64,000 bases of DNA, from the NCBI GenBank assembly GCA_040371205.1, contig AP031382.1, forward strand, positions 3,283,562 to 3,347,561, given 5' to 3'. The position numbers and the translations under genes are program-made. Below, piece by piece: positions 8,059 to 18,785 of the stretch (within the stretch, counting starts at the first letter, position 1; each line of letters opens with the position of its first letter). Source of the DNA: Rhodanobacter sp. (lineage in GTDB: Bacteria; Pseudomonadota; Gammaproteobacteria; Xanthomonadales; Rhodanobacteraceae). The notes beneath the pieces are model-generated. The model saw only the letters and a program-made list of their open reading frames with translations. It did not search any database and was not told the origin of the DNA.

Positions 8059-8529
8059 ATGCTGTGCCTATGTTTGACAAGCCTTCTAGCAATTGTAACG
8101 GCCAACGCTCCGCTCGGCGCATCATCGCCAAGTCAATCGGAGGATATGAAAGAGCTAGCTGCCGAACTCAATCGCGAAACAGAGAAGCTTCATCCTGGAC
8201 AACCGCGCCCTTTGTTTTCAACCGGAATAAGTGGAGACTTCACGGACTACGTTAATGATTGTCTAAATCGAATTATACTTGCGAGTAAAGGTCCGGCGCT
8301 CACCCCGAAGGATGTCACCGATGGCAGTAGGATCTTGTTCACTCTATCCCTTGGTCCCGCAGGGAATGTCGAATCAATTAAAATCATCCAGAATGATGGC
8401 GGCCCTGACCTTGAAAACTTTCTTCGAAACACAATTAGACGCTCTACGCCCTTCCCTCCACTCCCATCCGCTATGGCAAAGAAATACAACAAAGTTGTAA
8501 TAACTCGCACTATCACTTTTAGGAACTAA
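8059..8529 (+). CDS. Integron cassette 4: exported protein with TonB/TolA C-terminal-like domain
   Basis: The 156-residue protein opens with a signal-peptide-like segment (LCLCLTSLLAIVTANA). It then has a charged linker (DMKELAAELNRETEKLHP) and a C-terminal domain of about 75 residues reading FTLSLGPAGNVESIKI, then QNDGGPDLENFLRNTI, then a PFPPLP turn and a final VVITRTITF strand. That order (strand, Gly-Asn turn, strand, helix, FPPLP, strand) is the TonB/TolA C-terminal fold. No TonB-like transmembrane energy-coupling box is evident. A periplasmic role is inferred; the partner is unknown. GC is lower than in neighbouring chromosomal genes. Confidence 0.62.
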   Translation: MLCLCLTSLLAIVTANAPLGASSPSQSEDMKELAAELNRETEKLHPGQPRPLFSTGISGDFTDYVNDCLNRIILASKGPALTPKDVTDGSRILFTLSLGPAGNVESIKIIQNDGGPDLENFLRNTIRRSTPFPPLPSAMAKKYNKVVITRTITFRN

Positions 8530-8583
8530 CAAGCAATTGATCAATTGCGGTTATTGCCAAATGGCCGCAAGCCCGCGTTATGT
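8524..8583 (+). other. Degenerate attC-like site of cassette 4
   Basis: The 60-base site is bounded by AACTAAC and GTTATGT, both one or two bases off the consensus, with inner arms TTGCGG and CCGCAA and a GCCA/TGGC extension. It is of a different sequence type from the three preceding sites. It would close the array; no further cassette core was seen downstream. Confidence 0.5.
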
Positions 8584-8922
8584 TCTAACAACTCCGTAAG
8601 AGACTTCCGATCGACCCCGGGCGCGTGATGCTTTTGCCCCAGGCGTTCGGGCCGCTGCCAATCATCATGTTGCCCTCTGGTGGTGCGTGAAACATGTCGA
8701 TGCGGCACGGTGTAAACGGACGCCAGACTGCATTTCCGTAAACGGTCTTGTGGAGTCGATGCTACCGACCCGGACCAGGGTATAAACCGCACCCGGCGAC
8801 CTCATTCGTTCATCGGACTGACCGGCGCACGGGGATCGGCCGCAACGCGGGATGGACGTCCAACTAGTTAGCCAGGTTCTCGCCGGCTCGGCCTGACCCG
8901 TTGACTCCAACAGCGCAAAGCT
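8584..8922. other. Gene-free stretch after the cassette array
   Basis: Between the last attC-like site and the icd terminator I see no convincing gene on either strand. Short open frames exist (the longest about 90 codons, minus strand), but their composition is irregular and none matches a family. A lone TGGACGTCCA palindrome lies at 8853-8862. It may be eroded cassette DNA. Confidence 0.5.
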
Positions 8923-8950
8923 AAAGCGGGGCGCCATGGCGCCCCGCTTT
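8923..8950 (-). terminator. Rho-independent terminator of icd
   Basis: This is a perfect 28-base palindrome (two 14-base arms centred on GGCGCCATGGCGCC), flanked on both sides by A/T triplets so that transcripts from either strand end in UUU. It lies 26 bases after the icd stop codon. An outer inverted pair GGCCTGACCC (8890-8899) and GGGTCAGGCC (8951-8960) could extend the structure. Confidence 0.8.
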
Positions 8951-8976
8951 GGGTCAGGCCAACGAGTGCGCCAGCT

Positions 8977-11436
<2,460 letters not shown>

Positions 11437-12183
11437 TCAGCGCGAGGAGATGTATTTCTCGCGGCGGATCTGCGGCACCGGCAGGCCGCATTCCTTCAGC
11501 GCGTTGAACGCCGCGTCGACCATGTTGGGGTTGCCGCAGAGGTAGGCGATGTCGCGCTCGGCGCTGGGCGCCAGTTCGGCCAGCACGCTCTGCACGTGGC
11601 CGCTGCGGTCCGACGCGCGCGGCACCGCGCGCGGCTGTCGGCTGAGGCAACCGTGGAAGGCGAAGCCGGGGTGGGCCTGCGCGAAGGCCTCGAACTCCTC
11701 GCCATAGAGCAGCTCGGTCTCGTTGCGCGCGCCATAGAGCAGCACCACTTCGCGGCCGCCCTGGGCCAGAAGCTTTTCGATCTGCGGCAGCATGGCGCGG
11801 TACGGCGTGACGCCGGTGCCGGTGGCGAGCAGCAGGTAGCGCGGATGCACGTCGCCGGCCTGCAGGCAGAAGCGGCCGTAGGGGCCGCTGGCGTCGACGG
11901 TACCGCCGACCGGCAGTTCGCCCAGCAGCTTGGTGGCCGCGCCGCCTTCCACGTAGCTCACCGCGATCTCGATGCGCTGCACCGGGGAGCTGCCGTCGCC
12001 CACGGTGCCTACCGAGTAGCTGCGCTTGGTGGGCGTGCCGTCGTCGTAGTGGAAGTGGATCTGCAGGAACTGCCCCGGCACGAAGGCCAACGGCTGGCCG
12101 TCCACGCGTTCGAACGCGAGGTGGCGCACGGTGGGCGCCAGCATGCGGCTGTCGGCGAGGCGTAGCTGGAAATGGTCGGCCAT
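11437..12183 (-). CDS. FAD/NAD(P)-dependent oxidoreductase, ferredoxin-NADP reductase superfamily
   Basis: The 248-residue flavoprotein has the FAD-binding RSYSV motif after FVPGQFLQIHF (residues about 45-70), then the NAD(P)-binding LLLATGTGVTPYRAML and the C-terminal CGNPNMVDAAF loop, ending KYISSR. These are the classic FNR modules. It may pass electrons between NADPH and a ferredoxin or flavodoxin (Fpr-like), or be a reductase component for an oxygenase; it has no 2Fe-2S cysteine cluster of its own. The start MADHFQLR was chosen over an ATG 39 bases upstream. It diverges from yadG with about 95 bases between the starts. Confidence 0.85.
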   Translation of the reverse strand: MADHFQLRLADSRMLAPTVRHLAFERVDGQPLAFVPGQFLQIHFHYDDGTPTKRSYSVGTVGDGSSPVQRIEIAVSYVEGGAATKLLGELPVGGTVDASGPYGRFCLQAGDVHPRYLLLATGTGVTPYRAMLPQIEKLLAQGGREVVLLYGARNETELLYGEEFEAFAQAHPGFAFHGCLSRQPRAVPRASDRSGHVQSVLAELAPSAERDIAYLCGNPNMVDAAFNALKECGLPVPQIRREKYISSR

Positions 12184-12244
12184 GAATCGGATTCCGGAAA
12201 CGGTGCGTGCACCCGGCGGCACCGGGCGGCGAAGGTTGGCCCGC

Positions 12245-12250
12245 TATAAT
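12245..12250 (+). promoter_or_regulatory. Consensus -10 box (TATAAT) upstream of yadG
   Basis: A perfect TATAAT lies 29 bases before the yadG ATG, with no recognisable -35 at 17 bases. Transcription would begin near 12257, so the adjacent AGGAGG (12251-12256) would fall outside the mRNA and the 5' UTR would be about 22 bases without a clear ribosome binding site. Confidence 0.6.
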
Positions 12251-12278
12251 AGGAGGCTCGCCCATTCCGGTGCAGCCC

Positions 12279-13238
12279 ATGAGCTCCGTCCCCGCACTCG
12301 TCGTCGACAACCTGCGCAAGACCTACGGCAACGGCGTGGAGGCCCTCAAGGGCGTCTCGCTGACCGTGCAGCCCGGCGACTTCTTCGCCTTGCTCGGCCC
12401 CAACGGCGCCGGCAAGTCCACCCTGATCGGCATCCTCTCCTCGCTGGTGAATTCCAGCGGCGGCGACGCGCAGGTGTTCGGCTTCTCGGTGACCCGGCAG
12501 CGCAGCGATGCGATGCGCCTGATCGGCCTGGTGCCGCAGGAGATCAACTTCAACCAGTTCGAGAAGCCGTTCGACATCTGCGTGAACGAGGCGGGCTTCT
12601 ACGGCATCCCGCGGCGGATCGCCGCCGAGCGCGCGGAGAAGTACCTGAAGGAGCTGCGCCTGTGGGACAAGGCGCAGCACCAGGCGCGCATGCTCTCCGG
12701 CGGCATGAAACGCCGCCTGATGATCGCCCGCGCGATGATGAACGAGCCGAAGCTCTTGATCCTCGACGAGCCCACCGCCGGCGTGGACATCGAGATCCGC
12801 CGCTCGATGTGGCAGTTCGTCAGCGGCATCAACGCCGCCGGCACCACGGTGATCCTCACCACGCACTATCTGGAGGAAGCCGAGCAGCTGTGCCGCAACA
12901 TCGCCATCATCGACCACGGCACCATCGTGGAGAACACCACGATGAAGCAGCTGCTGTCCAAGCTCGACGTGGAAACCTTCGTGCTCGACGTGGCGCACGC
13001 GCCGGACGGCCTGCCCGCGCTGCCCGGCGTGGCGCTGCGCCGCGCGGACGAGCACACGCTCGAAGCGGAAATGGCCCGCACCCACGACCTCAACTCGCTG
13101 TTCGCGGCGCTGAGCGCGCACGGCATCACGGTGACCTCGATGCGCAACAAGACCAACCGGCTGGAGGAACTGTTCGTGCGCCTGGTGGAAGGCGGCCGCA
13201 ACGGCCAACCCGCTGCCGCCGGGGAGGCCGCCGCATGA
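12279..13238 (+). CDS. yadG: ABC-2 type transporter ATP-binding protein YadG
   Basis: The 319-residue ATPase has Walker A GPNGAGKST (residues about 42-50), the signature LSGGMKRR, Walker B LLILDEPTAGVD and the H-loop TTHYLEEAE, followed by a C-terminal extension of about 90 residues typical of the YadG/CcmA-like group. It pairs with the YadH permease, whose ATG overlaps its stop (ATGA). The transported substrate is not established for this family. The ATG at 12279 was used; a GTG nine bases upstream is in frame. Cytoplasmic side of the inner membrane. Confidence 0.9.
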   Translation: MSSVPALVVDNLRKTYGNGVEALKGVSLTVQPGDFFALLGPNGAGKSTLIGILSSLVNSSGGDAQVFGFSVTRQRSDAMRLIGLVPQEINFNQFEKPFDICVNEAGFYGIPRRIAAERAEKYLKELRLWDKAQHQARMLSGGMKRRLMIARAMMNEPKLLILDEPTAGVDIEIRRSMWQFVSGINAAGTTVILTTHYLEEAEQLCRNIAIIDHGTIVENTTMKQLLSKLDVETFVLDVAHAPDGLPALPGVALRRADEHTLEAEMARTHDLNSLFAALSAHGITVTSMRNKTNRLEELFVRLVEGGRNGQPAAAGEAAA

Positions 13239-14014
13239 GCAGCAACCTCGCCGCCAACCTCGTTGCGTTCCGCACCATCGCCCGACGCGAGATCGTGCGC
13301 ATCCTGCGCATCTGGACGCAGACGCTGATCCCGCCGGTCATCACCATCACGCTGTACTACGTGATCTTCGGCAAGCTGATCGGCGGGCGCATCGGCACCA
13401 TCGAGGGCTACCCCTACATGCAGTACCTCGTGCCCGGCATGGTGATGATGAGCGTGATCAACAACAGCTACATGAACATCTCCAGCTCGTTCTTCGGCGC
13501 GAAATTCCAGCGTTCGGTGGAGGAGATGCTGGTGGCGCCGATGTCGAACTGGGCGATCCTGCTCGGCTACGTCGTCGGCGCGGTGGCGCGCGGCCTCGCG
13601 GTGGGCGCGCTGGTGCTGGTGGTGGCGCTGTTCTTCACCCATCTGCAAGTCGCGCACCTGCTGGTGGCGCTGGTGTCGGTGCTGCTGGGCGCCACCATCT
13701 TCGCGCTGGCCGGCTTCATCAATGCGATCTACGCGAAAAAGTTCGACGACATCGCACTGGTGCCCACCTTCGTGATCACCCCGCTCACCTACCTGGGCGG
13801 CGTGTTCTATTCGATCAAGATGCTGGGCGAACCGTGGCAGGCGATCTCGCGCGCCAACCCGATCCTGTACATGGTCAACACCTTCCGCTTCGGCGTGCTC
13901 GGCATCAGCGACGTGAACGTCGGTACCGCGCTGCTGGTGATGGTGGCCTTCGTGGTGGGGCTGGCCCTGATCGCGATGCAGCTGCTGAAGCGCGGCGTGG
14001 GCCTGCGTTCGTAA
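13235..14014 (+). CDS. yadH: ABC-2 type transporter permease YadH
   Basis: The 259-residue inner-membrane protein has about six helices and matches E. coli YadH closely along its length. Shared segments include RIWTQTLIPPVITITLYY, SSFFGAKFQRSVEE, KFDDIALVPTFV, TPLTYLGGVFYS and the final RGVGLRS. The start codon overlaps the yadG stop, so the two are translationally coupled. rluF follows after 13 bases and may be cotranscribed. Confidence 0.93.
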   Translation: MSSNLAANLVAFRTIARREIVRILRIWTQTLIPPVITITLYYVIFGKLIGGRIGTIEGYPYMQYLVPGMVMMSVINNSYMNISSSFFGAKFQRSVEEMLVAPMSNWAILLGYVVGAVARGLAVGALVLVVALFFTHLQVAHLLVALVSVLLGATIFALAGFINAIYAKKFDDIALVPTFVITPLTYLGGVFYSIKMLGEPWQAISRANPILYMVNTFRFGVLGISDVNVGTALLVMVAFVVGLALIAMQLLKRGVGLRS

Positions 14015-14027
14015 AGAGCCCGCCCCG

Positions 14028-14747
14028 ATGCGCGTCAACAAGTACATCAGCGAAGCCGGCCTGTGCTCGCGCCGCGAGGCGGACGAGTGGCTGGCGGCCG
14101 GCCGCGTCACCATCAACGGCGAAGTCGTCGGCACCGGCGCCAAGGCGCTGGAGGGCGACGAGGTGCGCGTGGACGGCGAGCTGGTCAAAGCGCGCATCCT
14201 CGCCGCCACGCCGGCCGCGAAGAAGGCGGTCTACATCGCGCTGAACAAGCCGGTGGGCATCACCTGCACCACCGACCAGGGCGTGGACGGCAACATCGTC
14301 GACTTCGTCGACCACCCGCAGCGCATCTTCCCGATCGGCCGGCTGGACAAGGATTCGGAAGGGCTGATCCTGCTCACCAGCAACGGCGACATCGTCAACG
14401 AGATCCTGCGCGCGGAGAACCGCCACGAGAAGGAATACCTGGTGGCGGTGAACAAGCCGGTCACCGACGAGTTCCTCGCCGGCATGGCGCGCGGCGTGCG
14501 CGTGCACGGCCAGATGACCCAGCCCTGCCGCACGCGCAAGATCGCCAGGTTCGGCTTCGGCATCGTGCTCACCCAGGGCCTGAACCGGCAGATCCGCCTG
14601 ATGGCGGCCGCGTTCGGCTACCGCGTCACCCAGCTGCGCCGCGTGCGCATCGTCAACGTGAAGCTCGGCCATCTCAAGCCCGGCCAATGGCGCAACCTCA
14701 CCGACGCCGAGCTGAAGGGCCTGCTGCCCGGCCGCACGCAGTGGTGA
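14028..14747 (+). CDS. rluF: 23S rRNA pseudouridine synthase RluF
   Basis: The 239-residue enzyme forms pseudouridine in 23S rRNA (position 2604 in E. coli). An N-terminal S4 RNA-binding domain (MRVNKYISEAGLCSRREAD) is followed by the catalytic domain with ALNKPVGITCT, the nucleophile motif GRLDKDSEGLILLT and the RluF-type QGLNRQIRLMAAAFGY. Length and order are normal. It lies 13 bases after yadH and is probably read from the same transcript. Confidence 0.93.
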   Translation: MRVNKYISEAGLCSRREADEWLAAGRVTINGEVVGTGAKALEGDEVRVDGELVKARILAATPAAKKAVYIALNKPVGITCTTDQGVDGNIVDFVDHPQRIFPIGRLDKDSEGLILLTSNGDIVNEILRAENRHEKEYLVAVNKPVTDEFLAGMARGVRVHGQMTQPCRTRKIARFGFGIVLTQGLNRQIRLMAAAFGYRVTQLRRVRIVNVKLGHLKPGQWRNLTDAELKGLLPGRTQW

Positions 14748-14849
14748 AATCCCGTTGAGAAGTGCGGCCACGGATGGCCGCCCTGCGGGCCATCGCTGGT
14801 GCGATGCCCCGGGCGATTTTTAGCGGTCAGGAATGACCGCAAAGGCCAC

Positions 14850-15941
14850 TCACGCCGCCGGCAGGTCTTCCAGGTTCCAGCGCGGGCGCACCTCGACCGC
14901 CTCGCCCTGGTGCTGGCCGCTGGCCAGGCGGATTGCGCCGGCCAGCGCGATCATCGCGCCGTTGTCGGTGCAGAACGCGAGCCGCGGGAAATAGGTGCGG
15001 AAGCCGTCCTTCTCGCCGGCTGCGGCCAACTCGGCGCGCAGGCGCCGGTTGGCGCCCACGCCGCCGGCGATCACCAGCCGCGCGGCGCCGACGGCCTGCA
15101 GCGCGCGCCGACACTTGATGACCAGGGTGTCGACGATGGCCTCCTCGAACGCTCTGGCGATGTCGGCGCGGGTCTGCTCGCCCTGGTCGGACTGCTGCCA
15201 GGCCAGCAGCACCTGGGTCTTCAGGCCGGAGAAACTGAAGTCCAGCCCCGGCCGGTCGGTCATCGGCCGCGAGAAGCGGAACGCGCCGGGCCGGCCCTGC
15301 TCGGCGAGCTTGGCCAGCGCCGGGCCGCCGGGGTAGGGCAAGCCCATCAGCTTGGCGGTCTTGTCGAAGGCTTCGCCGGCGGCGTCGTCCAGCGTGTCGC
15401 CGAGGATGGTGTACTCGCCGATGGCCTTGACCTCGACCAGCAGCGAATGCCCGCCGGAGACCAGCAGGGCGACGAACGGCGGTTCGGGCGGGTCTTCCTC
15501 CAGCAAGGGCGCCAGCAGGTGGCCCTCCATGTGGTGCACGCCGATGGCCGGCACGCCCAGCGCCCAGGCCAGCGCGCGGCCGGCGGCAGCGCCCACCAGC
15601 AGGGCGCCGACCAGGCCGGGACCGGCGGTGTAGGCCACGCCGCCGAGGTCGGCCGGGGTCAGCCCGGCCTCGGCCAGCGCCTCGCGCACCAGCGGCAGCA
15701 GCTTGCGCACGTGGTCGCGGCTGGCCAGCTCCGGCACCACGCCGCCGTAGTCGGCATGCAGCTTGACCTGGCTGTACAGCGCGTGCGCCAGCAGGCCGCG
15801 GCCGGGCGCGGCCGGCTCCCAGCGCAGGATCGCCACGCCGGTCTCGTCGCAGGAGGATTCGATGCCCAGCACCGGCTTGCCCGCCACGGGCAGGCGGGAT
15901 TCGGTCGCTGGCTGGGGCTTTGAAAAATTCTCGTCAGGCAC
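14850..15941 (-). CDS. tsaD: tRNA threonylcarbamoyladenosine transferase TsaD
   Basis: The 363-residue enzyme transfers the threonylcarbamoyl group to A37 of ANN-decoding tRNAs, acting with TsaB, TsaC and TsaE. It has the start signature [15 protein letters not shown], the metal-binding HHMEGH, LVSGGHS, and the late [10 protein letters not shown] and [10 protein letters not shown]. About 22 residues precede the usual family start; an internal start at [10 protein letters not shown] is possible but no better ATG was seen. It is divergent from rpsU, a neighbourhood conserved in many gammaproteobacteria, and the rpsU promoter lies inside its first codons. Confidence 0.95.
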   Translation of the reverse strand: MPDENFSKPQPATESRLPVAGKPVLGIESSCDETGVAILRWEPAAPGRGLLAHALYSQVKLHADYGGVVPELASRDHVRKLLPLVREALAEAGLTPADLGGVAYTAGPGLVGALLVGAAAGRALAWALGVPAIGVHHMEGHLLAPLLEEDPPEPPFVALLVSGGHSLLVEVKAIGEYTILGDTLDDAAGEAFDKTAKLMGLPYPGGPALAKLAEQGRPGAFRFSRPMTDRPGLDFSFSGLKTQVLLAWQQSDQGEQTRADIARAFEEAIVDTLVIKCRRALQAVGAARLVIAGGVGANRRLRAELAAAGEKDGFRTYFPRLAFCTDNGAMIALAGAIRLASGQHQGEAVEVRPRWNLEDLPAA

Positions 15942-15949
15942 GGTATACT
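15920..15949 (+). promoter_or_regulatory. rpsU promoter
   Basis: TTGAAA (15920-15925) and TATACT (15944-15949) are separated by 18 bases. The predicted start near 15957 leaves about 50 bases of leader before rpsU. The element overlaps the 5' end of the divergent tsaD reading frame. Confidence 0.7.
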
Positions 15950-16007
15950 TCGCGGCTCGCCGTATTCACAGTCCCGGATTCGGGACAGATTAACACCCGG
16001 AGTATCC

Positions 16008-16223
16008 ATGCCCAACGTCAAAGTCCGCGAGAACGAGCCGTTCGAGGTCGCGCTGCGTCGTTTCAAGCGTACCTGCGAGAAGGCCGGCGTCCTGGCCGAA
16101 ACCCGCAAGCGCGAGTTCTACGAAAAGCCGACCCAGGAGCGCAAGCGCAAGCGCGCTGCCGCGGTGAAGCGTCACCTGCGCCGTCTGTCGCGCGACGTCT
16201 CGCGCAAGACCCGGCTGTACTGA
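16008..16223 (+). CDS. rpsU: 30S ribosomal protein S21
   Basis: The 71-residue basic protein [20 protein letters not shown] and onward is a standard S21, a component of the small subunit head/platform needed for initiation. Length and the [15 protein letters not shown] tail are typical. It begins the macromolecular synthesis cluster rpsU-yqeY-dnaG; a terminator-like hairpin follows it, so S21 can be made in excess over the downstream genes. The leader starts with a CCCGGAGTATCC ribosome binding site. Confidence 0.97.
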   Translation: MPNVKVRENEPFEVALRRFKRTCEKAGVLAETRKREFYEKPTQERKRKRAAAVKRHLRRLSRDVSRKTRLY

Positions 16224-16310
16224 GTCTGCCGCGGCGCTCCGCGCCGCCCTGGCAAGACACGCGGCTGGCGCGTCCTTCCGCTGCCGCCGCCCGCATCCGG
16301 ATTCGACTGG

Positions 16311-16336
16311 CCGGCGTTGCCGCAAGGCAACGCCGG
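16311..16336 (+). terminator. Terminator between rpsU and yqeY
   Basis: Two perfect 11-base arms (CCGGCGTTGCC and GGCAACGCCGG) close a GCAA tetraloop, followed by TTTCGTCGTTT. The interrupted U-tract suggests partial read-through, which fits a position inside the rpsU-yqeY-dnaG cluster. Confidence 0.78.
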
Positions 16337-16384
16337 TTTCGTCGTTTCCGTAAAATCGCCCATCCACCCACCGGAACGCCCGCC

Positions 16385-16831
16385 ATGACGCTCAAGCAGC
16401 AACTCACTGACGACATGAAGGCCGCCATGCGCGGCGGCGACAAGCATCGCCTCGGCGTGATCCGGCTGATCCTCGCCGCGGTCAAGCAGCGCGAGGTGGA
16501 CGAGCGCATCGAACTCGACGACGCGCAGACCCTGGCCGTGCTGGAAAAGATGCTCAAGCAGCGCAAGGATTCGGTGAGCCAGTACGTCGCCGGCCATCGC
16601 GAAGACCTCGCCGAGGTCGAACGCGCCGAGATGGCGGTGATCGAAACCTACCTGCCCGCCCAGCTCGACGACGCCGAACTGGACGCGCTGATCGCCGAAG
16701 CCATCGCCGCCACCGGCGCCGGCTCGCCGCGCGACATGGGCAAGGTCGTCGCCGCGGTGAAGGAAAAGGCCGCCGGCCGCGCCGACATTGGCAAGGTCTC
16801 GGCGCTGATCAAGGCGAAGCTGGCGGGTTGA
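16385..16831 (+). CDS. yqeY: GatB/YqeY domain protein
   Basis: The 148-residue protein has the YqeY fold, an all-helical tRNA-associated module also found at the end of GatB. It shows MTLKQQLTDDMKAAMRGGDK, the LILAAVKQREVDER helix and the C-terminal DMGKVVAAVKEKAAGRADIG. The family may act on tRNA-dependent amidation, but its role as a free protein is not settled. It occurs between rpsU and dnaG in many proteobacteria, as here. Confidence 0.92.
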   Translation: MTLKQQLTDDMKAAMRGGDKHRLGVIRLILAAVKQREVDERIELDDAQTLAVLEKMLKQRKDSVSQYVAGHREDLAEVERAEMAVIETYLPAQLDDAELDALIAEAIAATGAGSPRDMGKVVAAVKEKAAGRADIGKVSALIKAKLAG

Positions 16832-16951
16832 GGTTTCACCGCCGGTGATCCGGTGCCGCGCCCGGCGCCTCGGTCAGCACGGAGCGCTGCCCTCGGTCGC
16901 GCGTGACCATTGCGTGGCCGTTTCGCCCCCATGGCCTAAACTACGAGGCCT

Positions 16952-18688
16952 ATGCGCGGCTTGATCCCCGACAGCTTCATCGACGAACTGCTCGCCCGCG
17001 TCGACATCGTCGACGTGATCGAGCGGCGCGTGCCGCTGAAGAAGGCCGGGCGCGAGTGGACGGCCTGCTGCCCGTTCCACGACGAACGCACGCCCTCGTT
17101 CTACGTCAGCCCCGCCAAGCAGTTCTTCCACTGCTTCGGCTGCGGCGCGCACGGCAGTGCGATCAAGTTCCTGATGGACTACGAGCGGCTGGAGTTCCCC
17201 GACGCGGTGGAGGAACTGGCGCAGTCGGTAGGCCTCACCGTGCCGCGCGAAGGCGGCCGCGACGACCGCCCGCGCGAGGACAAGACCGACCTCTACGACC
17301 TGCTCGACGCCTGCGCCGGCTGGTACCAGGAGCAACTGCCGCGCAACGCCGAGGCGCAGGCGTACTGCAAGAAGCGCGGCCTCGATGCCGACACCGTGGC
17401 GCGCTTCCGCCTCGGCTGGGCGCCGGCCGGCTACGACGGCGTCACCAAGGCGCTGGGCAACAGCCCGCGGCGGATGGAGCTGCTCGCCGAAGCCGGCATG
17501 GTCTCCACCGGCGAGCGCGGCAGCAAGTACGACCGCTTCCGCGAGCGGCTGATGTTCCCCATCCTCGACCGTCGCGGCCGCGTTATCGCATTTGGTGGCC
17601 GGGTACTGAGCTCGGAGCAATCCCCGAAATACCTCAACTCGCCCGAGACCCCGCTGTTCCACAAGGGCCGCGAGCTGTTCGCGCTGTGGCAGGTGAAGCA
17701 GGCCAACGCGAACCTGCAGCGCATCGTGGTGGTGGAGGGCTACATGGACGTGATCGCGCTGCACCAGGCCGGCCTGCAGATCGCGGTGGCCACGCTGGGC
17801 ACCGCCACCACGCCCGAGCACACCGAGCTGCTGTTCCGCGCCGCGCCCGACGTGGTGTTCTGCTTCGACGGCGACCGCGCCGGCCGTGCCGCCGCGTGGA
17901 AGGCGCTGGACGCCGCGCTGCCGCGCCTGCGCGACGGTCGGCAGGCGTACTTCCTGTTCCTGCCCGAGGGCGAGGATCCGGACACGCTGGTGCGCAAGGA
18001 GGGCAAGGACGGCTTCGAGCAACGCCTGAAGCACGCCACGCCGCTGTCCGACTACTTCTTCGACGAGCTGTCGCGCGATGTGGACATGGCCAGCCTCGAC
18101 GGCCGCGCGCGCCTCGCCGAACGCGCGCGGCCGCTGATCGCGCGGCTGCCCGACGGCGCGTTCCGCGACCTGATGGCGCAGGAACTGGAGCGGCGCAGCG
18201 GCGCCAGCGCGCGCCTCGCGGCCGACCCTTCCGCGCAGCGCGCGGTGCAGCGGCCGGTCGCGGCGCAACGCTCGCTGGTGCGCAGCGCGATCGCCCTGCT
18301 GCTGGCCCAGCCCGGCATGGCCGACCAGGTGGAGAAGCCCTACCGCTTCCTGCGGCTGGACAAGCCCGGCGTGCCCCTGCTCGCGGAACTGCTCGATATC
18401 GCACGCAGCCGTCCCGGCATCAATCCGGCGATGCTGGTGGAACACTTCGCCGAGCGCGCGGAATATCCGGCCTTGCAGAAACTGATGGCCGCCGCCGTGG
18501 TGGGCGAGCCGGAGGCGCAACGCAACGAGTTCGCCGACGCGCTGCGCCGGATGGACGAGCAGGCCGTGGCGCTGCGCCGCGAAGCGCTGCACGCGAAGAT
18601 GCGCAGCGGCCCGCTCGACGACGCCGAGAAGGCCGAGCTGCGCGAACTGCTGGCCGCGCGTGCGCGCCCGAGCGTCGTGTCGGAGTGA
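16952..18688 (+). CDS. dnaG: DNA primase DnaG
   Basis: The 578-residue primase makes RNA primers for the replication fork. The zinc-binding CHC2 set is complete at C40, H43, C61 and C64, the same numbering as in E. coli. The toprim core follows with EGYMDVIAL near residue 262 and FDGDRAGRAAAWKA near 310, and a C-terminal helicase-binding region of about 130 residues. The length equals the E. coli enzyme (581). In many relatives rpoD follows directly; here a DedA gene follows instead. Confidence 0.96.
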   Translation: MRGLIPDSFIDELLARVDIVDVIERRVPLKKAGREWTACCPFHDERTPSFYVSPAKQFFHCFGCGAHGSAIKFLMDYERLEFPDAVEELAQSVGLTVPREGGRDDRPREDKTDLYDLLDACAGWYQEQLPRNAEAQAYCKKRGLDADTVARFRLGWAPAGYDGVTKALGNSPRRMELLAEAGMVSTGERGSKYDRFRERLMFPILDRRGRVIAFGGRVLSSEQSPKYLNSPETPLFHKGRELFALWQVKQANANLQRIVVVEGYMDVIALHQAGLQIAVATLGTATTPEHTELLFRAAPDVVFCFDGDRAGRAAAWKALDAALPRLRDGRQAYFLFLPEGEDPDTLVRKEGKDGFEQRLKHATPLSDYFFDELSRDVDMASLDGRARLAERARPLIARLPDGAFRDLMAQELERRSGASARLAADPSAQRAVQRPVAAQRSLVRSAIALLLAQPGMADQVEKPYRFLRLDKPGVPLLAELLDIARSRPGINPAMLVEHFAERAEYPALQKLMAAAVVGEPEAQRNEFADALRRMDEQAVALRREALHAKMRSGPLDDAEKAELRELLAARARPSVVSE

Positions 18689-18785
18689 GCACGCATGTCG
18701 ATCGAACGCCGCATTGCGGAAAGCTTGTCGCGCATGGGTGTGGGATCATGCCGCGACACACGCTGCGCGCTCCGCAGGGACGCTG

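Noticed and set aside
8541-8937. Two minus-strand frames of 83 and 90 codons after the cassette array
   Set aside because: They overlap in different frames, have irregular composition and no similarity I recognise to IntI C-terminus or other families.
14823-14840. Hairpin GCGGTCA-GGAA-TGACCGC after tsaD/rluF
   Set aside because: The T-run lies on the wrong side for either gene to use it as a terminator.
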